From Nitratireductor sp. (GTDB taxonomy: Bacteria > Pseudomonadota > Alphaproteobacteria > Rhizobiales > Rhizobiaceae): a stretch of DNA of 64,000 bases. Of the stretch, positions 55,768 through 63,971 are shown piece after piece. Each line of letters begins with the position of its first letter. Positions within the stretch are counted from its first letter, which is position 1. The notes under the pieces were generated by a model that was not told where the DNA came from, searched no databases, and was given only the letters and a program-made list of their open reading frames with translations. Made by a program: the position numbers and the translations under genes. The stretch is from positions 1-64,000 of the forward strand of contig JAFMHL010000012.1 in assembly GCA_017854535.1 (NCBI GenBank), in the 5' to 3' direction.

Positions 55768-56514
55768 TTAAATCAGTTGCAAGCCTTTCAAACTAACATG
55801 GCCGTCACGGCCGACAATTACATGATCGTGAACAGTTACGCCAAGAGGGGAAAGCACATTCATGATCGTTTTTGTCATTTCAATATCGGCTCTGGAAGGT
55901 GTTGGATCTCCTGAGGGGTGATTATGGGCAAGGACAATGGCGGTAGCGCCTAATTCCAATGCGCGTTTGGCTACTTCGCGAGGGTAAACAGGCGTGTGGT
56001 CCACTGTGCCAGTTTGTTGAACCTCGTCCTTGATAAGTTGATTTTTCTTATCGAGAAATAGAATGCGAAATATCTCTTTTTCCTCGAAAGCCATGACTGC
56101 GCGGGAATATTCCAGCACTTTACTCCAACTCGATAATAGTGGCCTTTGCTTAATAGCGTCCAGTGCAAGCGATAAGCCTGCGGCGTGGATCAATTTTAGA
56201 TCGGCAATAATTGTATTTCCTACGCCTTTCACCTCGATCAGTCGTGAGGAAGGGGCTGCCAACACGCCTGCCAAAGAACCAAATTCGGCAATAAGCTGTT
56301 TTGCCAGAGGTTTTGTGTCGCCCTGACGAATGCACCGATACAGGATCATCTCCAACAGTTCGTATTCAGCCAGCGCATCTTTTCCGCTTTGCAGAAACTT
56401 TTCACGCAGACGGTCCCTGTGTCCAAAATAATGGGGTTTTTGAGTGGATGATTTAGAGGACGATTGAACCGAGCCTTCTTCAAGCCCAATGTTTTCAGTG
56501 TCTTCGTTTTTCAA
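55768..56514 (-). CDS. radC: RadC family JAB-domain protein
   Basis: A 248-aa protein. The N-terminal helix-hairpin-helix part ([21 protein letters not shown] and [17 protein letters not shown]) is followed by the JAMM domain with the metal-binding [18 protein letters not shown]. The role of RadC is unsettled; the old recombination assignment in E. coli was withdrawn, and the metalloprotease-like fold is intact here. The order map-radC on the minus strand, 63 bp apart, is common in Rhizobiales. Confidence 0.95.
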   Translation of the reverse strand: MKNEDTENIGLEEGSVQSSSKSSTQKPHYFGHRDRLREKFLQSGKDALAEYELLEMILYRCIRQGDTKPLAKQLIAEFGSLAGVLAAPSSRLIEVKGVGNTIIADLKLIHAAGLSLALDAIKQRPLLSSWSKVLEYSRAVMAFEEKEIFRILFLDKKNQLIKDEVQQTGTVDHTPVYPREVAKRALELGATAIVLAHNHPSGDPTPSRADIEMTKTIMNVLSPLGVTVHDHVIVGRDGHVSLKGLQLI

Positions 56515-56577
56515 GTCTTTTTCCTTCGCCGATAAATCGTTCGAAGGGTTTGCAGTTAAGGCTGCAAGTGGGTGACC

Positions 56578-57402
56578 CTAAATATATGGTGGCACAGTAT
56601 AACCAGCTGGGGAAAGGGTAAATATATCGCATCCCGTTTCTGTTACACCGATTGAATGTTCGTATTGAGCGGAAAGAGAGCGGTCGCGCGTAACAGCTGT
56701 CCAGCCATCGTTTAAAACTTTGACTGATGGGCGGCCAAGATTGATCATCGGCTCTATGGTGAAAATCATTCCCGCACGCAGTTCAACGCCTTCGCCGCGT
56801 CGGCCAAAATGTAAAATATTAGGGGCGTCATGGAATAAAAGACCAACGCCATGACCGCAGAAATCACGAACCACGGAGCAACGTTCGCCCTCGGCATATT
56901 CCTGAATGGCAGCGCCAATATCACCTGTATGCGCGCCGGGGCGCACTTCGGCAATTCCGCGCATTAATGCTTCATAGGTTACTTCAATCAAACGCTCAGC
57001 CGCCCGTTTGATTGCGCCAACTGTATACATGCGACTTGAATCGCCATGCCAGCCGTCCAACACATAGGTTACATCTATGTTAACAATATCACCGTCGCGC
57101 AGAGGTTTGTCATTGGGAATGCCGTGGCAGACCACATGATTGACAGAGGTGCAGCAGGATTTTGTATATCCGCGATAATTCAGTGTTGCAGGCGCAGCGC
57201 CATGCTCTTTGCCGAATTTGAAAACAAAATCGTCGATTTCCTGCGTGGTAACCCCAGGCACGATCATAGGCACCAGCAAATCAAGGCAAGTCGCAGTCAA
57301 TTGACTGGCTCGGCGCATACCTTCAAATTCTTCCTGGTCGTATAATCGTATTATACCAGTGTTCTTAATTGGCGCGGATTTTGCTTGGATATAGTTTTGC
57401 AT
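56578..57402 (-). CDS. map: Methionine aminopeptidase type I
   Basis: A 274-aa metalloprotease that removes the initiator Met. It carries the MAP-1 signature: HG in VNHVVCHGIPND, the aspartate ligands in GDIVNIDVTYVLDGWHGDSSRMY, His in FCGHGVGLLFHDAPNI, Glu in FTIEPMI and the last Glu in YEHSIGVTETG. The first 20 residues (MQNYIQAKSAPIKNTGIIRLY) are a short lead like that of rhizobial enzymes. It lies 75 bp after sfsA and 63 bp before radC on the same strand. Confidence 0.97.
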   Translation of the reverse strand: MQNYIQAKSAPIKNTGIIRLYDQEEFEGMRRASQLTATCLDLLVPMIVPGVTTQEIDDFVFKFGKEHGAAPATLNYRGYTKSCCTSVNHVVCHGIPNDKPLRDGDIVNIDVTYVLDGWHGDSSRMYTVGAIKRAAERLIEVTYEALMRGIAEVRPGAHTGDIGAAIQEYAEGERCSVVRDFCGHGVGLLFHDAPNILHFGRRGEGVELRAGMIFTIEPMINLGRPSVKVLNDGWTAVTRDRSLSAQYEHSIGVTETGCDIFTLSPAGYTVPPYI

Positions 57403-57477
57403 GGGGTTCTTATGACGTTTTGCCTGTCGTTTTTCAATAAAGTTTTTTGATAAAGATCAAATTTGAGATGGCGTCTT

Positions 57478-58179
57478 TCATGTGATCACGTTTACTAGTC
57501 GCAGCGGTTTTATCTCGTCTGGGGTCATGTCACAGCAAATCGCATAAGCCTCTAAGCCTTTCGCAATCGCCTCTCGGAAAGTTTGCCCATAAGCCTTGTC
57601 GATATCTTCTGCGATGGAAAATTGATCACCATCATTTCGCTGAATGATATAAAGCATGATGGCACGGTTCCCTTTTTCAGCCTCGTTCACCAGTTCGTTG
57701 AGGTGTTTAGTGCCTCTGGCGGTTACGCCATCCGGAAATTCATGCAGACCTAATTGTCGCTGAAAAGTAACGTTTTTGACTTCTAGAAAGGTCGATGGCT
57801 TTCCGGCTTCTTCGATCAGAAAGTCTATTCTGCTATTGGTTCCGTATTTCTGTTCAGGCTTGATGCTTGCCGTTGGATCTAAGGATGGCAACATGCCGCT
57901 TTCGATTGCTTCTCTGGCAATAGCATTTGCCCGATTGGTGTTGATGCCAATTATCACACGGTTTGCTTCAACCAATTCCCACGTATATTGCAACTTTCTG
58001 GTCGGGTTTTTACTGTCAGAAATCCATACCTTATTTCCCTCATCTTTTAATCCGGCCATTGCACCAGGGTTCGGGCAATGAACCGTTAGCTCTGTCCCAT
58101 TTTCAAGGCAAACATCGGCCAAGAACCGTTTGTATCGGCGCGTTAATGTCCCTTTGATCAATGGTGTTTCAAATTTCAT
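57478..58179 (-). CDS. sfsA: SfsA (DNA/RNA nuclease family)
   Basis: A 233-aa protein from the ATG at 58179 (MKFETPLIKGTLTRRYKRFL). The frame continues to 58260 but the extra residues are not family-like. Typical text is DVCLENGTELTVHCPNPGAM, NRVIIGINTNRANAIAREA, KYGTNSRIDFLIEEAGKPS, EVKNVTFQ and FPDGVTARGTKHLNEL. The E-V-K and D-F-L residues fit the PD-(D/E)XK nuclease fold now assigned to SfsA. The older name reflects sugar fermentation stimulation in E. coli. Confidence 0.95.
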   Translation of the reverse strand: MKFETPLIKGTLTRRYKRFLADVCLENGTELTVHCPNPGAMAGLKDEGNKVWISDSKNPTRKLQYTWELVEANRVIIGINTNRANAIAREAIESGMLPSLDPTASIKPEQKYGTNSRIDFLIEEAGKPSTFLEVKNVTFQRQLGLHEFPDGVTARGTKHLNELVNEAEKGNRAIMLYIIQRNDGDQFSIAEDIDKAYGQTFREAIAKGLEAYAICCDMTPDEIKPLRLVNVIT

Positions 58180-58299
58180 AGTGAATTGCTTTCTAGGAGC
58201 TTTTGCTTTGGACAAACCTTTGTTTTGGACTTGTCGCGGTCTCATGTGTTCAATACACATAGCTTTAATTCGCCACCGTCCATTTGGAAAGCAGGCTAT

Positions 58300-58677
58300 A
58301 TGTCAAACATAGGGAAAGTGTTCTTGCTGCTTGCAGCCGTGATTGCAATTGGATTGATTGTTTATCAAAAACAGATAAGCCAGTTTTTCTTCGCTCCTGA
58401 AGGCCTATCGCTGGCTGCGTCTGAAATTTGCCTTCAAAATCAGACTGAACAAAATCTAGTTGTAGACATTTCGGTTCAGGGAGGTGAACGTATGGTTGTG
58501 CTTCTTGTGCCTCAAGAACAAGGATGCGCCGCATCGCCTGAAATATCTAGAAAAGGTCTCATAAAAGTGGGAATGAACGAAAAAGAGGGGCCTTTTTGTC
58601 GGTTGGAAGCGGTATCAGGACAGAAACTGAAATTGAACCGTTTCTCAGTGGAAGATAACTGCGGGTGGCCGAAATAA
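58300..58677 (+). CDS. Small exported protein of unknown function
   Basis: From the ATG at 58300 (AGG six bases upstream) the protein has 125 aa. It has an N-terminal membrane anchor (IGKVFLLLAAVIAIGLIVYQ, about 4-23) and a small soluble domain with cysteines near EICLQNQ, GCAASPE, FCRLEA and DNCGWP, probably periplasmic disulphides. No family is recognised. Its TAA overlaps the start of the MMPL transporter gene (TAATG), so it is translationally coupled to it. An accessory role to the transporter is inference. Confidence 0.75.
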   Translation: MSNIGKVFLLLAAVIAIGLIVYQKQISQFFFAPEGLSLAASEICLQNQTEQNLVVDISVQGGERMVVLLVPQEQGCAASPEISRKGLIKVGMNEKEGPFCRLEAVSGQKLKLNRFSVEDNCGWPK

Positions 58678-60932
58678 TGTGGCGCATTGGATTCAGTTTT
58701 GAGAAACTCGGGCTTGCTGCTCTACGCCGTCCGGTGTTGTATTCTCTTATCCTGCTAGCGCTAATTTTCACGTCAGCGTTTCATGTTCGGAATTTAAAAT
58801 TTGATGGCAGTATTTTGTCGGTTCTGCCCGATAGGTCCGCGGCATTCAAGGACTACGAACAACTCAAAGACAAATATCGGAATTTTTCACGCGATGTGAC
58901 GATACTGGTTGAGTCTGAGCGTTTGTTGACCGCATCAGGCTTGGAAGATTTGCGCAATCTGCATTTGGATGTTTCGCTGGCAGATGGCGTGGCAAAAGCG
59001 GTCTCGGTATTTTCCACCCCAGTTTTTGATCCCCAAACTGGTGAACTTGTCGATTGGTTTCCAGAAGAGTTCACATCCGACGCAGACATGATGGAGCGTA
59101 TGGATGGTTTGATCGCAAAGTTTCCTCAGGTCAAAAGTCTATTTTCCAAAGAGCAAAAAGTGGCCGTCATTGTCGCCTCGCTCGATATCTCGGTTCAAGA
59201 AGACGATAAGAAGAGTTTCTTGGCTTATCGATCTTTGCGTAAAACCGCTGAGGAAGTAACTCCTGAGGACTTTAAGTTGTCCTTTACCGGCTTAACCCCA
59301 GTTGGCGCGTCTATCTTGGAATCGCTTATAAGCGATCAAACCAAATTGACCATATTCGGTTTGATATTTGGCATTACGATTGCATTTGCTATTTTCAGAA
59401 GCTTTATGGCAGCGATTTTATGCGCAATCCCCCCGGCACTGACGGCTCTTTGGGCATTTGGCTTGTTTTCATTTTTAGGAATTCCGATCAATTATCTGAC
59501 AACAGTTCTGCCAACTTTGGCGCTTATTCTAGCCTTTGCCGATGGTGTTTTTCTATATTTTCGATGGCAGACATTAAGCTCTGCAGAACCGGATTTAGAC
59601 AATAATTTGATCCAATCCATCATCAAGGTTGGTCCGGCATCTTCGCTCACATCTTTGACAACAGCCGTTGCGTTTCTGTCCTTTGCTTATGCTGAAAGTG
59701 AAGCGCTCAAGGATTTTGCTTATCTTGGGGCTGGTGTTGTGGTTCTTGCGTTTCTCGCTGTGATCGTTGCTCTCCCGCTTGCTATACATTGGGCTATCCG
59801 GTTGAAACTGGTTCACCCGGGCAATACAAGGCCGCCAATGTTTCAAGGGTTTGGGCGATGGGCGCGCACCATTGCTCTTGCAAGACCAATGATCATTTCA
59901 GCGATTGGTATCGTTCTTGTAATCGTATTTGGCATTGCTCAAAATTGGGTGACTGCTGAATACAAACTCGTTCAATATTTACCTAATAAGTCTGATATCA
60001 GATATGGCGAAGAACTCGCTAATAAGGTGATTGGAGGCAGGGCCTTATTGCTCATGTCAGTGCCTTTTGAAAATGATGGTGGATTTGAAAGCCCTGAAAA
60101 TCGCTCCCGTCTTGAGCAGGTTGATAAAGTTGTGTCCGAACAGTTTGGTGCAGAGCGGGTATTTTCTGCCTGGCGTGTCTTGCAGATGTTGGAGACGGAT
60201 CAAGCGCGAGAACGGATCACAGAACTGGCCAGTCAGGCTGATGACAGTGATAAATCTGATTTCATATCCAGCGATGGCAAAAGCGCATTGGTTACAGTCA
60301 GGCTTTCTTCAGAGATGCCCGTTGCCGAGGTTAAGCTTGTTACTGACAAATTGAAAGAAAGCCTTGGAAAATTAGCATATGGCAAGGACGTGCAGATTAC
60401 GGGCTTTCCGATTCTGATGTCTGTGGAGTTTACTAAACTTATCAATCAATTGCGGACCAGCCTGTTTCTGGCAATTGTTCTAGGTATCTTGTTTTTAGGG
60501 ATCGCGACGCGGTCACCGTTGATCATGCTGGCTGCCATTACACCAAATTTGCTTCCAATTTTTTTCGTGCTTTTCTTTCTTTTCATGCGTGGTGGAACAA
60601 TCAACTTGTCGGAAGTAGTAGCGTTGACGGTTGCTTTCGGCATTGCGATTGATAACGCTGTTCACTTGATCAATGTTTATGATATTGAGCGAAAAACCGG
60701 AAAAGAAACGCGACATGCTCTGTCAATTGCTATGGAAGAAGCTGGCCCTGCATTGGCTGCTGGAACGATCATCATATGTGTTAGTGTTCTTGTTACCCAG
60801 ATCAGCAGTCTGCCGGTTGTTCCAACTCTAGGACATTTGATCATTTCCACGCTAATAGTTGCGCTTTTCGGCAATCTTATTATGTTGTCTGCCAATATTT
60901 TGACACTTACAAAGTTTACCAGACGCAAGTGA
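58677..60932 (+). CDS. MMPL/RND-family transporter
   Basis: About 751 aa from the ATG at 58677; a GTG at 58665 is also possible. The RND layout is clear: TM1 near the N-terminus, a large periplasmic loop (about 35-220), a bundle of helices with FGLIFGITIAFAIF and LPTLALILAFADGVFLYF, a second loop (about 430-590), and a second bundle with VALTVAFGIAIDNAVHLINV, including the intramembrane Asp used for proton coupling. MMPL members export lipids or hydrophobic compounds such as hopanoids. The substrate here is unknown. It is flanked by small exported proteins on both sides. Confidence 0.9.
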   Translation: MWRIGFSFEKLGLAALRRPVLYSLILLALIFTSAFHVRNLKFDGSILSVLPDRSAAFKDYEQLKDKYRNFSRDVTILVESERLLTASGLEDLRNLHLDVSLADGVAKAVSVFSTPVFDPQTGELVDWFPEEFTSDADMMERMDGLIAKFPQVKSLFSKEQKVAVIVASLDISVQEDDKKSFLAYRSLRKTAEEVTPEDFKLSFTGLTPVGASILESLISDQTKLTIFGLIFGITIAFAIFRSFMAAILCAIPPALTALWAFGLFSFLGIPINYLTTVLPTLALILAFADGVFLYFRWQTLSSAEPDLDNNLIQSIIKVGPASSLTSLTTAVAFLSFAYAESEALKDFAYLGAGVVVLAFLAVIVALPLAIHWAIRLKLVHPGNTRPPMFQGFGRWARTIALARPMIISAIGIVLVIVFGIAQNWVTAEYKLVQYLPNKSDIRYGEELANKVIGGRALLLMSVPFENDGGFESPENRSRLEQVDKVVSEQFGAERVFSAWRVLQMLETDQARERITELASQADDSDKSDFISSDGKSALVTVRLSSEMPVAEVKLVTDKLKESLGKLAYGKDVQITGFPILMSVEFTKLINQLRTSLFLAIVLGILFLGIATRSPLIMLAAITPNLLPIFFVLFFLFMRGGTINLSEVVALTVAFGIAIDNAVHLINVYDIERKTGKETRHALSIAMEEAGPALAAGTIIICVSVLVTQISSLPVVPTLGHLIISTLIVALFGNLIMLSANILTLTKFTRRK

Positions 60933-60983
60933 ACTTATTGCCGTAATCCGCCAATTCAATTTTCCGTCGAGTAGGGATCTATT

Positions 60984-61526
60984 TTGAACCGCATTTATAA
61001 AGTCTTCGTTTTAATCGCAGGCATGTCCTTTCTTGGATATGTTCCCAGCCAAGCAATGGCGCAGACCGCGTCGGATTTTTTGAAAAGCCTGGAAGGTGAC
61101 TTCGCCGGACGTGGTAATGCTATTGTCGTTGGTGATAAATCTCAAAGAATTGCCTGCAAAATATCAAGCGTATTCGATATTGAGGCGGGAGCATTGAACG
61201 TTACTGGGGAATGCGCGGGCACTAAAGGAAAAAGCAAGATTAATGGCGGTGTGACGGCTGTTGATGATCAGGTTAAAGGCTCGTTTCTTTCTCCCCGAAA
61301 GGGTATGACAGTTACCCAGAGTTACGGCGCATATGAGGGAGACAGAATGCAGTTGTTGACTTCCATGGTCGACGAAAATGCTGGTCGGCTTGTAAAAATC
61401 AAGCAAGTGATTTCGAAGACCGAAGAAGGCATCAACGCTCAATTCTTCACCTTTAGTAACGCCAGTAATGCTTACGAACCTACCGGAGAAATCATACTAA
61501 AAGCTTCGGTGAAAACGGATGAGTAA
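60984..61526 (+). CDS. Exported protein of unknown function
   Basis: A 180-aa protein with a TTG start (AGGGAT upstream) and a signal peptide (NRIYKVFVLIAGMSFLGYVP, cleavage near AMA-QT at about 27). The mature part begins ASDFLKSLEGDFAGRGNAI and has two cysteines (IACKISS, GECAGTK) that could pair. The pattern is a small lipocalin-like beta barrel (inference). It follows the MMPL gene by 51 bp and overlaps the DUF1330 gene by eight bases, so it belongs to the same transcript. Confidence 0.72.
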   Translation: MNRIYKVFVLIAGMSFLGYVPSQAMAQTASDFLKSLEGDFAGRGNAIVVGDKSQRIACKISSVFDIEAGALNVTGECAGTKGKSKINGGVTAVDDQVKGSFLSPRKGMTVTQSYGAYEGDRMQLLTSMVDENAGRLVKIKQVISKTEEGINAQFFTFSNASNAYEPTGEIILKASVKTDE

Positions 61527-61935
61527 TTTTGTTGATCCAGACAAAGAGCGATTTGGCCAATTCAAAGCCTTGCCGCTCGATCATCCAGTCCAGATGCTGA
61601 ATTTGGTGCGCCTCAACGATATAGCTGTGTATGAGGACGGAACTGAAGTCTCCGGCGCTGAAGCTTACAAGGCTTATGGCAAAGAGAGCGGACCCATTTT
61701 TCAACGTCTAGGTGGCAAGATAATCTGGTCGGGCGATTTTGAGCTAACCCTTATTGGCCCTTTTGATGAGAAATGGGATGTAGCCTTTGTTGCGGAATAT
61801 CCCAATGGTCAGGCGTTTATTGATATGGTTCGCGATTCGGATTATCGCAAAGCGGTTCGTCACCGCCAAGCTGCAGTGAAAACGTCACGGCTTATTCGTA
61901 TGAAACCAAAAGAATCTGATAAGAATTTCGGCTAA
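61519..61935 (+). CDS. DUF1330 family protein
   Basis: A 138-aa cytoplasmic protein of the dimeric alpha-beta barrel type. Diagnostic text: HPVQMLNLVRLNDIAVYEDG, SGAEAYKAYGKESGPIFQRLGGK and VAEYPNGQAFIDMVRDSDYRKA. The function of the family is unknown. Its start lies inside the end of the preceding gene (8-bp overlap). It is the last gene of the MMPL group and is convergent with the nitroreductase. Confidence 0.9.
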   Translation: MSNFVDPDKERFGQFKALPLDHPVQMLNLVRLNDIAVYEDGTEVSGAEAYKAYGKESGPIFQRLGGKIIWSGDFELTLIGPFDEKWDVAFVAEYPNGQAFIDMVRDSDYRKAVRHRQAAVKTSRLIRMKPKESDKNFG

Positions 61936-61950
61936 ACGCGAATAATTCTC

Positions 61951-62622
61951 CTACATAATTTTTAACCACTGATCCTCTGGCAAGCGCTTTGTTTTGAGTT
62001 GGTTTACCGGATGGTCCTGATCTCCATAGCCAATGGCCACCCCACAAAACAGCATGTCCTGATCGCTCATGTTACAAAAATCCGAAACGGTTTTTGGAAA
62101 TTGGCTCCAACATTCTTGCGCGCAAGACTGGAGTCCTGCTTCTTCCAAGAGCAACATAAAGCTCTGCAAAAACATCCCAAGATCAGACCATTGCGGAGGC
62201 CCCAAAACGCGATCCATGAAGCAAAAAATACCCGCAGGCGCATCAAAGAACTGATAGTTTCGTGAAAACCATTCCAGCCGTTTTGATTTATCGTCACGTG
62301 ATATGCCCAACAATTGGTACATGTCTTCCCCAACTTCAAACCGGGCTGTGCGATAAGGTTCTTTCAGCTTATCTGGATAAACTGAATATTCTGGTTTTTC
62401 ACCGCCGGGGTAAGCTTCCCCTGCCATGCGTTTTTTCATCAAGGTTTTGAAGTCTTGCATTACCTCGCCGTTGATGACGCAGACTTTCCATGGCTGAACA
62501 TTGCCGCCGGATGGTGCGCGCGCAGCGGTTTGCAAGCATTTTTGGATAATGGATGTATCTACCGATTGATCCGTGAATGCCCTTGTTGATCTTCGTTTCG
62601 TCACTGCTTCGCTGACGTTCAT
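61951..62622 (-). CDS. Nitroreductase family protein
   Basis: About 223 aa from the ATG at 62622 (AGGA nine bases upstream); the open frame extends to 62685. It is an FMN-dependent oxidoreductase: MNVSEAVTKRRSTRAFTDQ at the N-terminus with the phosphate-binding RRSTR, QTAARAPSGGNVQPWKVCVI, LGMFLQSFMLLLEEAGLQSC and FCGVAIGYGDQDHPVNQ at the C-terminus. The family reduces nitro groups, quinones or flavins. The natural substrate is unknown. It is divergent from the Tat-protein operon. Confidence 0.93.
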   Translation of the reverse strand: MNVSEAVTKRRSTRAFTDQSVDTSIIQKCLQTAARAPSGGNVQPWKVCVINGEVMQDFKTLMKKRMAGEAYPGGEKPEYSVYPDKLKEPYRTARFEVGEDMYQLLGISRDDKSKRLEWFSRNYQFFDAPAGIFCFMDRVLGPPQWSDLGMFLQSFMLLLEEAGLQSCAQECWSQFPKTVSDFCNMSDQDMLFCGVAIGYGDQDHPVNQLKTKRLPEDQWLKIM

Positions 62623-62710
62623 GTCAAGAATCCTGTCGCTGTTCTCGTTTCTTGGTGATCCTAAAAGGCTCTCGTTTTGAAGCAAGATAAGATGGAAAAA
62701 TAACTTATGC

Positions 62711-62739
62711 TTGAAGTGAGTATAAGTATACGTTATATG
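62711..62739 (+). promoter_or_regulatory. Candidate sigma-70 promoter of the Tat-protein operon
   Basis: TTGAAG (62711-62716) and TATATG (62734-62739) are 17 bp apart, each 4/6 to consensus. TATA-rich inverted text (GTATAAGTATAC) lies in the spacer and might be an operator. The first ATG is 45 bp downstream, behind AAGGAGAGG. Confidence 0.45.
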
Positions 62740-62783
62740 ATGCCTATGCGTAGTTTTTACGCGAAAAAGGAGAGGGACCCTTT

Positions 62784-63188
62784 ATGAATAATACCCCAAA
62801 GAAGAATATCTCGCGTAGATCGATACTAAGTGGCGGCGCGGCAGCTGCTGTTGCTGTTTCGATTATACCATCCAAGGTTTTTGCGATGCCATCGAGTGTG
62901 GCGCGTGAACTTGGAAGTAAGCTGAGTAGTCATCGTCACGGCAATAAAACATTGGCAAAATATCTTTGTGAGAGTGTTCATTCCAAGATTGCTACTCGTT
63001 TAGATCGCGTAATCGCCGACCCAGCAGTGGATGGTGAGCAAACGGCTCTGGCTTTGATGGAAGCTAGATGCCCAGGATGTAGTGAACGTGTGCATCCCGA
63101 TACCAGTAACATTTCAGCGGTGATTCCAAAGTGGAAATCTCAATCCATCAATGCACCCCATAATATATCGCGAGGCATAAACATATGA
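62784..63188 (+). CDS. Tat-signal small protein, C-x3-H/CPxC type, copy 1
   Basis: A 134-aa protein with a Tat signal: twin arginines at 11-12 in NISRRSILSGG, a hydrophobic core to about 29, and a likely cut after VFA (34). The mature part of about 100 residues has Cys62 and His66 (CESVH) and Cys96 and Cys99 (RCPGC). This pattern is shared at identical spacing with the next gene. It could bind a metal or cofactor. No family is recognised. Strong AAGGAGAGG upstream. The last codons overlap gene 2 by four bases (ATGA). Confidence 0.8.
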   Translation: MNNTPKKNISRRSILSGGAAAAVAVSIIPSKVFAMPSSVARELGSKLSSHRHGNKTLAKYLCESVHSKIATRLDRVIADPAVDGEQTALALMEARCPGCSERVHPDTSNISAVIPKWKSQSINAPHNISRGINI

Positions 63189-63547
63189 CCCTTTCCAGCA
63201 AAACCATTTCAAGACGCGGATTTGTATCTGGTACTTCTGCCATTGGTGCATCGGCGGTGCTAGGGGCTCTTTTCGGGCCAAGTCTCGCAACTGCTGCAGC
63301 TAAAGCAGTTCCTACTGTTGCGCCAGCAGGTGTGGCAGCAAACGGAACTTATCCGTTCTTTGTCTATCATTGCAGCCTGGTGCATAAAGCAATGTGCGAT
63401 AAGCTGACGCGTATTGTTGCTGATCCTGCTATCTCCGTTGAGGAAACCAACAAGGCACTGCGGTCCACCAGATGCCCTTGCTGCGATACGCAGATTAATG
63501 CCTCTTACCCTGCTATTCATCGAGAAAATGGGAAAGTCCATGTATGA
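63185..63547 (+). CDS. Tat-signal small protein, C-x3-H/CPxC type, copy 2
   Basis: A 120-aa paralogue of the preceding gene. Tat signal: TISRRGFVSGT (RR at 10-11) with a hydrophobic stretch to about 38 (ATAAA). Cys63 and His67 (CSLVH), then Cys97 and Cys100 (RCPCC, with an extra Cys99), keep the spacing of copy 1; Cys71 is also extra. Shared text is L-x-RIVADPA, then E-x-T and AL before RCP. It starts on an ATGA overlap with copy 1 and overlaps the third gene by eight bases. The function is unknown. Confidence 0.8.
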   Translation: MTLSSKTISRRGFVSGTSAIGASAVLGALFGPSLATAAAKAVPTVAPAGVAANGTYPFFVYHCSLVHKAMCDKLTRIVADPAISVEETNKALRSTRCPCCDTQINASYPAIHRENGKVHV

Positions 63548-63758
63548 GCAACCGACAAAGCGTAGCTTTCTAAAAGGGCTGGCAGCAACTGGTGCTGCGG
63601 TTTCTCTCGGATTGCCGCTTGCTACCCTTGGGCAGGTAAATGCAACATCGGCTGGCTACACACGCCAGGGCTTTGCGCCTTTGCCTCATAAGACAGCCTA
63701 TGTCTTCGCGAGTGATCCTCGGGCTGGCGATCCAGCATTTCAGGTAATGCCCGGCTAA
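63540..63758 (+). CDS. Tat-signal-like very small protein, third gene of operon
   Basis: A 72-aa protein starting MYEQPTKRSFLKGLAATG. The N-terminus is Tat-like but has KR in place of RR (TKRSFLKG), followed by the hydrophobic AAVSLGLPLATLG. The predicted mature part is only about 40 residues (AGYTRQGFAPLPHKTAYVF, ending FQVMPG), with no cysteine. The open frame reaches back to 63414, but the ATG at 63540, overlapping the previous stop by eight bases, gives the sensible start. A terminator follows by 23 bp. No family is recognised. Confidence 0.7.
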   Translation: MYEQPTKRSFLKGLAATGAAVSLGLPLATLGQVNATSAGYTRQGFAPLPHKTAYVFASDPRAGDPAFQVMPG

Positions 63759-63780
63759 TAAAAGCCAATCTAAAAAACGT

Positions 63781-63805
63781 AAAGCCCGGTTTGATGCCGG
63801 GCTTT
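63781..63805. terminator. Terminator of the Tat-protein operon / DUF3563-like gene
   Basis: AAAGCCCGG (63781-63789) pairs with CCGGGCTTT (63797-63805) around TTTGATG, followed by further Ts on the plus strand. It lies between convergent genes. Confidence 0.92.
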
Positions 63806-63830
63806 TTTGTATCATGCTCATAATTTTGTC

Positions 63831-63971
63831 TTAGCGGAACATGCCGCGTTCCACTTCGCGCTGGCGGCGCTCAAGGTCATAAATCGATACCGAACCATTT
63901 AGATACTGCATTTCGGCAGATGGGCGTTTTTTGTTTCCTGAAAACAGGCGGGTAAGAATATTGCGTTTCAT
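63831..63971 (-). CDS. DUF3563-like small protein
   Basis: A 46-aa basic protein: MKRNILTRLFSGNKKRPSA, then EMQYLNGSVSIYDLERRQ and a C-terminal REVERGMFR. The YLN-x-S-V-x-I-YDLE-RR-RE text is that of the DUF3563-type small proteins of Rhizobiales, which have no known function. It is complete in the window, with its start 30 bp from the window end and its stop just after the shared terminator. Confidence 0.8.
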   Translation of the reverse strand: MKRNILTRLFSGNKKRPSAEMQYLNGSVSIYDLERRQREVERGMFR

